Shown here in pieces: positions 1-9,853 of a stretch of 64,000 bases of DNA. Source of the DNA: Rhodococcus sp. PAMC28707 (lineage in GTDB: Bacteria > Actinomycetota > Actinomycetes > Mycobacteriales > Mycobacteriaceae); contig NZ_CP039253.1 of the NCBI RefSeq assembly GCF_004795915.1, positions 124,001 to 188,000 of the forward strand. The letters run 5' to 3'. Numbering within the stretch: position 1 is the first letter of the stretch; each line of letters opens with the position of its first letter. The notes under the pieces are model-generated. The model was not told the origin of the DNA, made no database searches, and saw only the letters and a program-made list of their open reading frames with translations. Position numbers and translations under genes: made by a program.

Positions 1-955
<955 letters not shown>

Positions 956-997
956 GAAATTTTCCTTACGAATGTCGAGAAGTACGGGAGCCGGAAT

Positions 998-2221
998 TTA
1001 CGAGCCGACGAGGGCCAATTCGGCCTCGATCGCAGCATCGAGTCGTTCACGAACCGCGGGGACCGGAATCTTGTCGATGACCTCGTGGAAGAAGCCGCGT
1101 ACGACAAGTCGACGAGCCACTTCCTCGGAGATTCCTCTGGACCGGAGGTAGAAAAGCTGTTCGTCGTCGAACCTGCCGGTCGCACTGGCATGGCCTGCGC
1201 CGACGATCTCGCCCGTTTCGATTTCGAGATTCGGTACCGAATCGGCGCGCGCACCGTCTGTGAGAACCAGGTTGCGGTTCAATTCGAAGGTTTCGGTTCC
1301 CTCTGCTTCAGCACGGATCAGAACGTCGCCGATCCATACGGTGTGTGCATCGTGCTTGCCGACACCGACCTCGCCCTGAAGGGCACCCTTGTACATGACG
1401 TTCGACTTGCAACGCGGCGCTGAATGATCGACGAGCAGACGCTGCTCCAGATGCTGACCCGCATCGGCGAAGTAGACGCCGAGCAGGTTTGCATCGCCGC
1501 CGGGAGCGTCGTAATGCACGGTCGGGCTGATGCGAACCAGGTCGCCACCGAGACTGACGTTGAAGTGCCTCAGTGTCGCGTCACGGCCGAGCCGAGCGTG
1601 GTGGGCTCCGACGTGCACTGCATCGGACTCCCATTCCTGGATCAGTACGACAGAAAGGTTGGCGCCGTCACCGATGACGAACTCGATATTCTCCGCGTAT
1701 GTGCCCGACCCGACCTGGTCGATCACCACCGTCGCCTTGGCGAACTTGTCGAGCCGAATCTGCAGGTGTCCGTATGACACAGCGTCGACGCCAGGCCCCG
1801 TGACCGTGATCTGCACAGGCTCGGAGACCTCGTTCTCGGACGCCACCGAAACGATCGTGGCCTCGGTGAACGCCGAGAATGCTTGCGCAGCAATGCGATC
1901 GGCGGGAACGCCGGCGACACCGATACGTGCATCGTCACGGCCGACGGTCTCCACGGTCACATTCTCGGGTGCCCGCACGAGAACGTCGGCCCCAGCGGTC
2001 GCCACCGCAGATCCGTCGTGCAGTCCCTTGAGTCGACGAATCGGTGTGAATCTCCACAGCTCGTCGCGGCTGGAGGGGACCTCGAAAGCGTTGACATCGT
2101 ACGAGGTGAACTGGGCACCCTTGTTCGCAACGATGACCGACTTGTCCTCGGCCGTTGGATTCTCCGACGCTACGGCGCCTTGCACTCCGGTGAGCGACTC
2201 TTCTGTATTCGGATTAGTCAC
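998..2221 (-). CDS. sufD: Fe-S cluster assembly protein SufD
   Basis: This 407-residue SufD scaffold subunit forms the SufB1-C2-D1 complex that builds and transfers Fe-S clusters. The sequence shows the SufBD beta-helix core and the C-terminal stretch FYLRSRGISEEVARRLVVRGFF, split here only by reading, which is the conserved SufBD C-terminal helix region. The start codon is GTG (MTNPNTEESL), directly abutting the sufB stop, so translation is probably coupled. It has no signal peptide or membrane segment. Confidence 0.95.
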   Translation of the reverse strand: MTNPNTEESLTGVQGAVASENPTAEDKSVIVANKGAQFTSYDVNAFEVPSSRDELWRFTPIRRLKGLHDGSAVATAGADVLVRAPENVTVETVGRDDARIGVAGVPADRIAAQAFSAFTEATIVSVASENEVSEPVQITVTGPGVDAVSYGHLQIRLDKFAKATVVIDQVGSGTYAENIEFVIGDGANLSVVLIQEWESDAVHVGAHHARLGRDATLRHFNVSLGGDLVRISPTVHYDAPGGDANLLGVYFADAGQHLEQRLLVDHSAPRCKSNVMYKGALQGEVGVGKHDAHTVWIGDVLIRAEAEGTETFELNRNLVLTDGARADSVPNLEIETGEIVGAGHASATGRFDDEQLFYLRSRGISEEVARRLVVRGFFHEVIDKIPVPAVRERLDAAIEAELALVGS

Positions 2222-3685
2222 TTATCCGACCGACCCTTCCATCTGGAGCTCGATGAGCCGGTTCAGCTCGAGGGCATATTCCATGGGAAGCTCACGCGCG
2301 ATCGGTTCGACGAATCCGCGCACCACCATCGCCATCGCTTCGTCCTCGGTGAGGCCTCGGCTCATCAGGTAGAACAGTTGGTCGTCACTGACCTTCGAGA
2401 CTGTCGCCTCATGGCCCATGGACACGTCGTCCTCGCGGATGTCGACGTAGGGATATGTATCCGAGCGCGAGATATTGTCGACCAGTAGTGCGTCGCACTT
2501 GACGGTCGAGCGGGAACCATAGGCGCCCTTGTTGATCTTGACCAATCCTCGGTACGAAGTCCGTCCACCGCCGCGAGCGACGGACTTGCTCACGATATTC
2601 GACGAAGTGTGCGGCGCGAGGTGCAGCATCTTCGAGCCAGTGTCCTGGTGCTGGTCGGGACCGGCAAACGCCACGGACAGGACCTCACCCTTGGCGTACT
2701 CCCCCGTCATCCATACAGCGGGGTATTTCATGGTGACCTTGGAGCCGATGTTGCCGTCGACCCACTCCATCGTGGCGCCTGCTTCTGCCTTCGCGCGCTT
2801 GGTCACCAGGTTGTAGACATTGTTGGACCAGTTCTGGATAGTCGTGTAACGGCAGCGACCACCCTTCTTGACGATGATCTCCACGACGGCCGAGTGCAAC
2901 GAGTCCGACTTGTAGATGGGCGCAGTGCAGCCCTCGACGTAGTGCACATAGGCACCTTCGTCGACGATGATCAGAGTGCGCTCGAACTGCCCCATGTTCT
3001 CGGTATTGATCCGGAAGTAGGCCTGCAGCGGGATGTCCACGTGGACGCCCGGCGGGATGTAGATGAAGGATCCACCCGACCAGACCGCGGCATTCAGCGC
3101 GGAAAACTTGTTGTCCCCTGCGGGGATGACCGTGCCGAAGTACTCGCGGAAGAGCTCAGGCTGTTCCTTGAGCGCGGTGTCGGTGTCGAGGAAGAGCACG
3201 CCTTGCGCTTCCAGGTCCTCGCGGATCGAGTGATAGACGACCTCGGACTCGTATTGCGCGGCTACGCCCGAGACGAGGCGCTGCTTCTCGGCCTCTGGGA
3301 TACCCAGCTTGTCGTAGGTATTCTTGATGTCCTCGGGAAGATCTTCCCAGGTCGCGGCCTGCTTCTCGCTGGAGCGAACGAAGTACTTGATGTTGTCGAA
3401 GTGGATACCTTCGAGGTCCGCACCCCAGTTGGGCATGGGCTTACGGTCGAACGTCTTCAGTGCCTTCAGACGCGACTCCAGCATCCACTCGGGCTCGCTC
3501 TTCTTCGCCGAGATGTCACGCACCACCAACTCGGACAGTCCACGCTTGGCGCTGGCTCCGGCGACGTCGGAGTCCGACCAACCGAAACCGTAGGTGCCCA
3601 GCGACGCAATCGTCTCGTCCTGAGTAAGAGGAGCAACGGGGGTCAGCGGCGCAACGGGTGTCACCTGGTCTGGTGTGACGGTCAT
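2222..3685 (-). CDS. sufB: Fe-S cluster assembly scaffold SufB
   Basis: This 487-residue SufB is the scaffold subunit on which clusters form, together with SufC and SufD. Family landmarks are [31 protein letters not shown] and the C-terminal [19 protein letters not shown] chose the ATG at 3685 ([11 protein letters not shown]), although the frame stays open upstream to 3913, because this ATG overlaps the sufR stop in an ATGA and gives the normal family length. There is no intein, although SufB is an intein site in M. tuberculosis: the reading frame through the intein site is continuous. Confidence 0.97.
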   Translation of the reverse strand: MTVTPDQVTPVAPLTPVAPLTQDETIASLGTYGFGWSDSDVAGASAKRGLSELVVRDISAKKSEPEWMLESRLKALKTFDRKPMPNWGADLEGIHFDNIKYFVRSSEKQAATWEDLPEDIKNTYDKLGIPEAEKQRLVSGVAAQYESEVVYHSIREDLEAQGVLFLDTDTALKEQPELFREYFGTVIPAGDNKFSALNAAVWSGGSFIYIPPGVHVDIPLQAYFRINTENMGQFERTLIIVDEGAYVHYVEGCTAPIYKSDSLHSAVVEIIVKKGGRCRYTTIQNWSNNVYNLVTKRAKAEAGATMEWVDGNIGSKVTMKYPAVWMTGEYAKGEVLSVAFAGPDQHQDTGSKMLHLAPHTSSNIVSKSVARGGGRTSYRGLVKINKGAYGSRSTVKCDALLVDNISRSDTYPYVDIREDDVSMGHEATVSKVSDDQLFYLMSRGLTEDEAMAMVVRGFVEPIARELPMEYALELNRLIELQMEGSVG

Positions 3686-4521
3686 GCGAGCTCCTTCCGG
3701 GGGCTTGTGCGATCTCCGGTACTGGGCTGAGCACCGGAAGTTATGGATGAAACGGGGTGGGGCATCGAGTTCGACTTCTTCGAAATTTCGGGGCGGTTGC
3801 GACCGGTCAACGGAACATGCGTAGTGCAGGCACAGTCGCCGTTCGCGATGGTCGCCAAACGTTGCACATGAGTTCCGAGCAGATCGGAGAAGGCTTGCCG
3901 CTCGGCGTCGCACAGCTCAGGAAACTCGGACGCCACATGCGAGACGGGGCAGTGGTGTTGACAGATCTGCACGCCATTGCCTACCTGACGAGTAGTCGCG
4001 GCAAATCCAGCAGCTGTGAACGCGTCGGCGATCCGGACCGCTGCTTCTTCCACATCCACAGGGTGACTTCCCACCGCCGGCTCGACGTCGGCCACGATGG
4101 CTTCGACCCGCTGGCGTGCGAAGGTCTCGATCGCCCGGTCCCCGCCGATCTTGCGTAGCTGACGCATTGCTGCGCCTGCAAGATCGTCGTAGGTGTGTCC
4201 AAGCCTGCTGCGACCGACTGCCGTCAACTGGAAATACTTGGCCGGTCTTCCGCGGCCTCGTTGAGTGACGACGGCAGAGGACGCTATTCGCGCCTCACCG
4301 TTGTCGATCAGTGCTTCGAGATGCCGTCTTACCCCAGCAGCGCTGAGGCCAAGACGGGTACCGATATCGGAGGCGGTGATCGGGCCCTCTTCGAGAAGTA
4401 GGGTGACAACAGCTCCCCGCGTCTGGCCTTCGTGACCGACAACAGCTGAACCCGTCACCGTGGAGGTGGTGCCGCGACGTGCGCGCTCTCCCCCATGCGT
4501 CGTACTCGCTGATGATTTCAC
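3682..4521 (-). CDS. sufR: Transcriptional regulator SufR (Fe-S cluster sensing repressor)
   Basis: This 279-residue helix-turn-helix regulator heads the suf operon. The N-terminal winged helix spans about residues 33-80 ([20 protein letters not shown]). The C-terminal half carries [16 protein letters not shown] and [10 protein letters not shown]; a cysteine set like this binds a 4Fe-4S cluster in SufR of cyanobacteria and mycobacteria. The family represses suf when the cluster is intact. The start is GTG at 4521; its codon lies inside a SufR-type inverted repeat, so a downstream start is possible. The last 4 bp overlap the sufB start. Confidence 0.93.
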   Translation of the reverse strand: MKSSASTTHGGERARRGTTSTVTGSAVVGHEGQTRGAVVTLLLEEGPITASDIGTRLGLSAAGVRRHLEALIDNGEARIASSAVVTQRGRGRPAKYFQLTAVGRSRLGHTYDDLAGAAMRQLRKIGGDRAIETFARQRVEAIVADVEPAVGSHPVDVEEAAVRIADAFTAAGFAATTRQVGNGVQICQHHCPVSHVASEFPELCDAERQAFSDLLGTHVQRLATIANGDCACTTHVPLTGRNRPEISKKSNSMPHPVSSITSGAQPSTGDRTSPRKELA

Positions 4522-4532
4522 AACACCAGTGT
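4518..4532 (-). promoter_or_regulatory. Putative SufR operator, inverted repeat ACACT-N5-TGTGA
   Basis: Read on the minus strand the site is ACACT GGTGT TGTGA, a 5-5-5 inverted repeat. It equals the motif I recall being reported for M. tuberculosis SufR upstream of its own operon. It sits on the sufR GTG codon and 9-14 bp downstream of a TAATTC hexamer that could be a -10 element, a good position for autorepression. The site is seen in the sequence; its use by SufR is inferred. Confidence 0.7.
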
Positions 4533-4670
4533 GACGGAATTAGCCAGGATGGTCCACCAAGGGTGCCCTACTTCACCAGAGGCATTACCAGGGAATACCG
4601 GCGCGGTCTTCACTCGCTGCCGAATCTCCGCCGGATCGACTGCGATCAACGGGCTGTGCAGAGTCACAGT

Positions 4671-4676
4671 TACGCT
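4671..4676 (+). promoter_or_regulatory. Candidate -10 element for leaderless mptB transcript
   Basis: TACGCT lies 7 nt before the GTG at 4684, so a transcript starting at the normal distance would begin on the start codon. The same hexamer with the same 7-nt spacing precedes the ATG at 57678. There is no Shine-Dalgarno sequence. No clear -35 element is visible. Confidence 0.5.
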
Positions 4677-4683
4677 GCCACTC

Positions 4684-6396
4684 GTGTCGACGACCCCAGC
4701 CGAGAAGCAAACCGCCGAAAATTCCGGCGTGCAACTTCGCATCGTCGACCCTCTTCGCAAATTGGTCGGACTCGATAGCGATCGGCCCGCATCGACCGTC
4801 GCTGCGTTGCACGGCGACGAGGCCGAGGCACCCGGCCTGAACAAGACCGAGACGGCACAGCTCCGCGGAGTCCGGCGATTCGGCGCAGTGGGTTCGATAC
4901 TGATGGCGATCGGTGCACTCGGGGCAGGCGCCCAACCTGTTCTGCAGAACCCGATCGTCGGTGTTCGCATTCTGAGTCTTCCCTCGCGGATGGCCACCTC
5001 CGCGCTGACCATCACCATGACGGGCACCGTCATGGTGGTCCTCGCCTGGCTCCTGCTCGGGCGATTCGCAGTCGGGCGTCTACGCGACGGAACTGTTCCG
5101 AGAAGACTGAGCAGATCACAGTTGGACCGCACGCTGCTGCTGTGGATCTTGCCACTGTGCGTGGCACCACCGATGTTCAGCAAAGACGTCTACTCCTACT
5201 TGGCACAGAGCGAGATCACCGCGCGGGGACTCGACCCGTACGAGATCGGGCCGGCCGGGGCCCTCGGCGTCGACAACGTCCTCACCCGGACCGTGCCGAA
5301 CATCTGGCGCGAAACCCCCGCGCCATACGGTCCGCTGTTCTTGTGGATGGGTCGCGGCATCACGTGGTTGACCGGCGAGAACATCGTTGCCGGGATCTTC
5401 CTGCATCGACTTCTCGCGCTCGCAGGAGTTGCGATGATCGTGTGGGCACTTCCCCGGTTGGCGCGCCGATGCGGCGTCGCGGCGGTCAGTGCACTGTGGC
5501 TCGGTGCCGCCAACCCACTCTTGCTCTTCCATCTGGTCGCAGGCATACACAACGAAGCGCTGATGATCGGTCTCATGCTCGCCGGGGTGGAGATCGCACT
5601 ACGAGCAATCGAGCCCAGTCATCCGATTCGCGGATCGTCCTTGCTTCTCCTGCTCTCCGGTTCTGCCTTGATTGCACTGTCGTCGACCGTGAAAATTCCG
5701 TCCTTGCTCGCGCTCGGTTTCGTCGGGATGGCATTGGCCCGAAGGTGGGGCGGGACGATGCGAGCGGTACTGAGCGCGGCAGCAGTCCTTGGGCTTGTCA
5801 CCGTCGTGGTGCATGTCGGAGTCAGCCTGGGTAGCGGCCTGGGCTTCGGCTGGATCAACACTCTCGACACCGCCAGCGTGGTGAGGAGTTGGATGTCGAT
5901 TCCCACGATCCTGGGAATCGGGACCGGATTCGTCGGTGTATTGCTCGGACTGGGCGACCACACCACTGCGGTGCTCGGCCTCACTCGACCGATTGCAGCG
6001 GCCGTCGCCGCATTCGTTGCTCTTCGTATGCTCGTAGCCGTACTGAAGGGCCGGTTGCATCCGGTGGGCGCACTCGGTGTCGCACTCGGCGCTCTCGTTC
6101 TGCTGTTCCCCGTCGTCCAGCCGTGGTACCTGTTGTGGGCCGTGATACCCCTGGCCGCATGGGCGACCCGGCCGGCGTTCCGCGTTCCGGCAATTGTGTT
6201 CTCTTCCATAGTCAGCGTCATCTTGATGCCCAACGGGAGCGAGTATTTGCCGTTTCAAATCGTTCAGGCCGCCGTCATGACGATTCTGACCGTCGGTCTC
6301 ATGTTCTTCGTCACCCGTAAACGACTGCCCTGGCAGTCGAACCTCGGACCGTCGGCACACCCCACTGCCGCCGGGGCATACGCTGGATCCTCGTGA
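4684..6396 (+). CDS. mptB: Alpha-(1->6)-mannopyranosyltransferase MptB-like, polytopic GT-C enzyme
   Basis: This membrane glycosyltransferase of about 570 residues resembles mycobacterial MptB, which uses polyprenyl-phosphate mannose to extend the alpha-1,6-mannan core of lipomannan. Family stretches include SKDVYSYLAQSEI (the acidic D of the GT-C loop), WRETPAPYGPLFLWMGRGI, WLGAANPLLLFHLVAGIHNE and FPVVQPWYLLWAVIPLAAWA, with about 12 hydrophobic segments. I chose GTG 4684 rather than the upstream GTG 4531 because of the TACGCT hexamer and because homologues begin near here. It is divergent from sufR. The stop overlaps the next gene in a GTGA, pointing to an operon with the ABC exporter. Confidence 0.88.
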   Translation: MSTTPAEKQTAENSGVQLRIVDPLRKLVGLDSDRPASTVAALHGDEAEAPGLNKTETAQLRGVRRFGAVGSILMAIGALGAGAQPVLQNPIVGVRILSLPSRMATSALTITMTGTVMVVLAWLLLGRFAVGRLRDGTVPRRLSRSQLDRTLLLWILPLCVAPPMFSKDVYSYLAQSEITARGLDPYEIGPAGALGVDNVLTRTVPNIWRETPAPYGPLFLWMGRGITWLTGENIVAGIFLHRLLALAGVAMIVWALPRLARRCGVAAVSALWLGAANPLLLFHLVAGIHNEALMIGLMLAGVEIALRAIEPSHPIRGSSLLLLLSGSALIALSSTVKIPSLLALGFVGMALARRWGGTMRAVLSAAAVLGLVTVVVHVGVSLGSGLGFGWINTLDTASVVRSWMSIPTILGIGTGFVGVLLGLGDHTTAVLGLTRPIAAAVAAFVALRMLVAVLKGRLHPVGALGVALGALVLLFPVVQPWYLLWAVIPLAAWATRPAFRVPAIVFSSIVSVILMPNGSEYLPFQIVQAAVMTILTVGLMFFVTRKRLPWQSNLGPSAHPTAAGAYAGSS

Positions 6397-7337
6397 TCGT
6401 TAGCGCGTCGAATTCGACGCATCCTGCAGTGCAGCTCACGGGTGTACGAAAGTCGTACGACGGTGTCGCCGCCGTCGACGGACTCGACATCACCGTCGAG
6501 AGGGGCCAAGTTCTCGCGCTCCTCGGCCCGAATGGAGCAGGAAAGACAACGACGGTCGAGATGTGTGAAGGATTCGTCTCACCGGAGTCCGGGTCCGTTC
6601 GGGTTCTCGGACTCGATCCCATTGCACAATCAGCACAGCTCAGACCACGCATCGGGGTCATGCTGCAGGGTGGCGGCGCGTATCCGGGCTCGAAAGCGGG
6701 CGAGATGCTCCGCCTGGTTGCGTCCTATTCCGCAAACCCGTTGGACCCTGACTGGCTTCTGGACTGCCTGGGACTCGACCGTGCCGTGAAGACACCCTAT
6801 CGACGCCTGTCCGGGGGGCAACAACAACGGCTCGCCCTCGCGTGCGCCATCGTGGGCCGCCCCGAACTCGTATTTCTGGACGAACCGACCGCAGGACTCG
6901 ATGCCCAGGCTCGACTACTCGTGTGGGAATTGATCGACGCACTGCGTCGGGATGGAGTGAGCGTGCTGCTCACAACCCACCTGATGGACGAAGCAGAACA
7001 GCTCGCCGACGAACTGGTAATCATCGACCACGGCAAGATCGTCGCCTCCGGTACCGCTTCCGAGCTGACCAAACAGGGTGCAGAGGGGAGACTGCGATTC
7101 AGTGCGCCGGCTGGACTCGATCTGACCTCGCTCTCCGAGGTGCTACCGACCGAATACAGCACTCACGAAGAAGGGCCAGGCTCTTATGTCGTCGTGGGCG
7201 TCATCGAACCCGGAATCCTTGTCATCGTCACCTCCTGGTGTGCTCGACAAGATGTGTTGGCTACCGAACTTCAGGTGGACCAGCGCCGCCTGGAAGACGT
7301 CTTCCTGGAGCTGACCGGAAAAGAGTTGAGAAGATGA
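6393..7337 (+). CDS. ABC transporter ATP-binding protein
   Basis: This 314-residue ABC-2-type exporter ATPase has Walker A LLGPNGAGKTTT near residue 45, the signature LSGGQQQRLALA near 138, Walker B LVFLDEPTAGLD near 158 and the switch histidine in TTHLMDEAE near 193. The roughly 90 residues after that are the variable C-terminal region of drug/lipid exporter ATPases. It starts at GTG inside the mptB stop and overlaps the permease start (ATGA), so the pair forms one transporter. The neighbours mptB and ctaA are conserved beside it in mycobacteria, but the substrate is not evident. Confidence 0.93.
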   Translation: MIVSASNSTHPAVQLTGVRKSYDGVAAVDGLDITVERGQVLALLGPNGAGKTTTVEMCEGFVSPESGSVRVLGLDPIAQSAQLRPRIGVMLQGGGAYPGSKAGEMLRLVASYSANPLDPDWLLDCLGLDRAVKTPYRRLSGGQQQRLALACAIVGRPELVFLDEPTAGLDAQARLLVWELIDALRRDGVSVLLTTHLMDEAEQLADELVIIDHGKIVASGTASELTKQGAEGRLRFSAPAGLDLTSLSEVLPTEYSTHEEGPGSYVVVGVIEPGILVIVTSWCARQDVLATELQVDQRRLEDVFLELTGKELRR

Positions 7338-8134
7338 CGATCCACGGCAGCGACCGTCGTCCGGACAACCGATTCGACGTAGGATTGTTCAGTCCCAATC
7401 CGACCCCCAACACGGCCGTTGCGATGCTCACTGCACAGTCGGTTCTCGAGCTCAAACTGTTGCTACGCAACGGCGAGCAGTTGCTCCTGACGATGTTCAT
7501 TCCGATCACGCTTTTGGTCGGGCTCACATTGCTGCCACTGGGGGCGATGGGCGACCATCCGGTAGACCAGGTCGTCCCTGCCGTGATGATGGTGGCGATC
7601 ATGTCCACCGCCTTCACAGGCCAGGCAATTGCCGTCGGCTTCGACCGCCGCTACGGCGCACTCAAACGTCTCGGTGCAACGGCACTACCCCGGTGGGGAA
7701 TCATCGGCGGTAAGAGCATCGCAGTGGTGATGGTGGTGATTCTGCAGACCGTGGTTCTCGGCTCTATCGCGGTGGCGCTGGGTTGGCGTCCCGACATTGT
7801 CGGGCTGGCACTCGGAGCAATGGTGATCGCACTCGGCACGGTGACATTCGCCACCATGGGGCTGCTGCTCGGAGGCACACTCCGAGCCGACATCGTCCTG
7901 GCTTTGGCAAACGTCTTGTGGTTCGTCATGCTGGGAATCGGCAGCCTGGTCGTTCTCTCCGAGGACATGCCGACGGTACTGCACACCATCGCCCGATTGG
8001 TTCCGTCCGGCGCGCTTGCAGAGGCATTGGGACAGGCAGTCGATGGATCTTGGGACTGGTTCGGCGTTTCGGTGCTCGCTGCCTGGGCAGCAGGCTGCGC
8101 TTGGCTCTCGGTCCGCACCTTCAAGTTCACGTGA
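7334..8134 (+). CDS. ABC-2 type transporter permease
   Basis: This 266-residue integral membrane protein has about six hydrophobic segments (near residues 50-69, 81-101, 126-146, 155-178, 185-207 and 240-258). The region VGFDRRYGALKRLGATALPRW is the typical ABC-2 coupling loop before the third segment. ATG 7334 overlaps the ATPase stop (ATGA), which fixes the start although the frame is open far upstream. It is probably the membrane partner of the preceding ATPase. The substrate is unknown; proximity to ctaA and mptB allows either an envelope or a respiratory role. Confidence 0.9.
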   Translation: MTIHGSDRRPDNRFDVGLFSPNPTPNTAVAMLTAQSVLELKLLLRNGEQLLLTMFIPITLLVGLTLLPLGAMGDHPVDQVVPAVMMVAIMSTAFTGQAIAVGFDRRYGALKRLGATALPRWGIIGGKSIAVVMVVILQTVVLGSIAVALGWRPDIVGLALGAMVIALGTVTFATMGLLLGGTLRADIVLALANVLWFVMLGIGSLVVLSEDMPTVLHTIARLVPSGALAEALGQAVDGSWDWFGVSVLAAWAAGCAWLSVRTFKFT

Positions 8135-8142
8135 GGTGCAAT

Positions 8143-8159
8143 CCCGGCATCGTGCCGGG
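8143..8159 (+). terminator. Short perfect hairpin after the ABC permease
   Basis: CCCGGCA and TGCCGGG form a 7-bp stem around a TCG loop, 9 bp after the permease stop. No T-run follows, so it may be an RNA-stabilising hairpin or a weak terminator rather than a strong intrinsic one. Confidence 0.4.
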
Positions 8160-8202
8160 CCTACAGCATGGGGTCAACGACGCTCTGTAGTTGACAGCCG
8201 TT

Positions 8203-8208
8203 TACGAT
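8203..8208 (+). promoter_or_regulatory. Candidate -10 element for leaderless ctaA transcript
   Basis: TACGAT lies 6 nt before the GTG at 8215, the spacing expected if transcription starts on the start codon. It supports the 332-residue ctaA start over the TTG at 8191 and gives ctaA a promoter separate from the upstream ABC operon. Confidence 0.5.
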
Positions 8209-8214
8209 CACATA

Positions 8215-9213
8215 GTGCTGTATCGAGCGTTTCTCCGCGTCGTGGACCTGCTACCTGTGCCTACCCTGCGGGTGCAGAAAATCGTGGCATTCATCGTCAT
8301 TCTGACTCAGGGCGGAATCGCCGTCACCGGAGCCATCGTGCGGGTGACGGCGTCGGGACTCGGTTGCCCGACGTGGCCGCAGTGCTTCCCAGGCAGTTTC
8401 ACGCCGGTCGGCGTCTCGGAAGTTCCTGTTCTGCACCAGGCAGTCGAGTTCGGCAACCGATTGTTGACCTTCGCCGTGGTACTTGTTGCAGCGTTGATAG
8501 TTCTCGCGGTCACACGTGCCCGTCGGCGTCGGGAAGTAATTCTTTTTGCCTGGCTCATGCCACTCGGAACCGTCGTACAAGCAGTGGTCGGCGGCTTGAC
8601 TGTGCTGACAGGGCTGCTGTGGTGGACGGTCGCCGTACACCTCGTCTTGTCCATGATCATGGTCTGGCTCGCAACGCTGCTGTACTTCAAAGTCGCCGAC
8701 CCCGACCCTGCCGGACCTTCTGTCCCCACAGTCCCCGAACCGCTGCGGTTGCTGACCGGCTTGTCTGCGATCGTGTTGGGAGGCGTCCTGGTAGCTGGGA
8801 CGATGGTGACCGGTGCGGGCCCGCACGCGGGCGACAAGAGTATCGACGAACCTGTGCCGCGCCTCGGAGTCGAGATCGTGACCCTTGTGCATCTGCACGC
8901 TCAGCTGCTCGTGGGGTACTTGGCCCTTCTGGTCGGACTGGGTTTCGCACTCTATGCGGTGAAGGCCCCGCTGACGATCAAATTCCGGTTGAAGGTACTG
9001 GTCGGCATCGTTGTGGCACAGGCTGTGGTGGGAGTCGTCCAGTACTTCACAGACGTGCCGGCTGTCCTGGTTGCAATCCACGTGGCAGGCGCAGGCGCGT
9101 GCACTGCTGCTACTGCCGCGGTCTGGGCGGCCTGTCGTACCCGCAGTTCCCTCGATGACGCGGCGGCCGACAAGCTGCCCGCCGCCCAGAGAGCAGCCAC
9201 CATCAACGAATAG
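8215..9213 (+). CDS. ctaA: Haem A synthase CtaA (COX15 family)
   Basis: This protein of about 332 residues has eight predicted membrane segments and oxidises haem O to haem A for the aa3 cytochrome c oxidase. The haem-ligand histidines appear as HQAVEFGNR, HLVLSMIMVW, HLHAQLLVGY and IHVAGAG. The cysteine pair in GLGCPTWPQCFPG, present in one class of the family, is also visible. I chose GTG 8215 because homologues start here and a TACGAT element precedes it; TTG 8191 is the alternative. ctaB, which makes the haem O substrate, lies nearby on the opposite strand. Confidence 0.93.
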   Translation: MLYRAFLRVVDLLPVPTLRVQKIVAFIVILTQGGIAVTGAIVRVTASGLGCPTWPQCFPGSFTPVGVSEVPVLHQAVEFGNRLLTFAVVLVAALIVLAVTRARRRREVILFAWLMPLGTVVQAVVGGLTVLTGLLWWTVAVHLVLSMIMVWLATLLYFKVADPDPAGPSVPTVPEPLRLLTGLSAIVLGGVLVAGTMVTGAGPHAGDKSIDEPVPRLGVEIVTLVHLHAQLLVGYLALLVGLGFALYAVKAPLTIKFRLKVLVGIVVAQAVVGVVQYFTDVPAVLVAIHVAGAGACTAATAAVWAACRTRSSLDDAAADKLPAAQRAATINE

Positions 9214-9216
9214 AAG

Positions 9217-9262
9217 AGGAGAGGTGGTCGGACTCCCCCTCAGACGACCGACTACCTCTCCT
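9217..9262. terminator. Bidirectional terminator between ctaA and the convergent 131-residue gene
   Basis: AGGAGAGGTGGTCGG (9217-9231) pairs with CCGACTACCTCTCCT (9248-9262) in a 15-bp stem with one G-T pair. It is followed on the plus strand by the T-rich GCTTTCTTTG. It lies 3 bp after the ctaA stop and 48 bp after the stop of the leftward gene, so it can serve both. Confidence 0.75.
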
Positions 9263-9309
9263 GCTTTCTTTGACGCACCCGATCGGTGAACGGTTCCGCC
9301 TTCTCCGAA

Positions 9310-9705
9310 CTATTTTTCCATCGACGCGTTTCTGGCCTTGGGAAAGCGTGTCTGACGTGCGACCCACCCGGCCATTTTCCGGTAATGACCTGGTGCAGGG
9401 TTGACAGAACTGACGAGTTCGCGGTCCCACTCCGACTCGGTCAGATTGCCGGCGGCCTCGACCAACGCACGCGCGACTGCCGGGCTCTCCACTACCTGGT
9501 CGCCCAGTACGCCGTCCGAGCCGACCATCGTCACACGTGTTCCGGCCCGTCCGACCGGCTGAATGACGACTTTGCCCGAACCACCGTGTTCGCCGACGAA
9601 GGATCGGACGGCAGACAACGCACCAGCAGGCACATCGATTGTCGGACCGGACTTGTTCTCGGAGGTCGAATCCTCGACGGGCGAGTTCTTTGCTTCGGTT
9701 GCCAT
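9310..9705 (-). CDS. Conserved actinobacterial protein of unknown function (131 aa)
   Basis: I do not recognise a function. The 131-residue product is soluble, with an acidic, Ser/Thr-rich N-terminus (about residues 1-25), a central beta-like segment (GKVVIQPVGRAGTRVTMVG) and a C-terminal helical end finishing GWVARQTRFPKARNASMEK. I chose ATG 9705 (MATEAKNSPVED); the frame is open upstream, but that part has no gene-like content. It lies downstream of ctaB on the same strand and converges on ctaA, so it may be co-transcribed with ctaB; a link to haem A or cytochrome oxidase is only a guess. Confidence 0.75.
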   Translation of the reverse strand: MATEAKNSPVEDSTSENKSGPTIDVPAGALSAVRSFVGEHGGSGKVVIQPVGRAGTRVTMVGSDGVLGDQVVESPAVARALVEAAGNLTESEWDRELVSSVNPAPGHYRKMAGWVARQTRFPKARNASMEK

Positions 9706-9853
9706 GGTTCGACAATACCGCTGGGTAACAGGGATAGAACAGACAGGTCCGCACCGGGCGCCATCCACGCGTGTCGGCAATCGAATCCCACGCAACCGAT
9801 TGTCCGAACATGCCGCGGCAGTTGTGCGTCAACAGAACACACGGGGTTCGAAC

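Noticed and set aside
2222..3685. SufB intein as in M. tuberculosis
   Set aside because: The reading frame is continuous at about 487 residues with normal family sequence throughout, so no intein is present.
4531..4683. N-terminal extension of mptB from GTG 4531
   Set aside because: The extra 51 residues are not found in homologues, would overlap the SufR operator, and lack a ribosome site; the TACGCT element favours 4684.
8191..8196. TTGACA as a -35 element or TTG start for ctaA
   Set aside because: The spacing to the TACGAT hexamer is only 6 bp, too short for a -35/-10 pair, and the TTG start would give eight residues not found in homologues.
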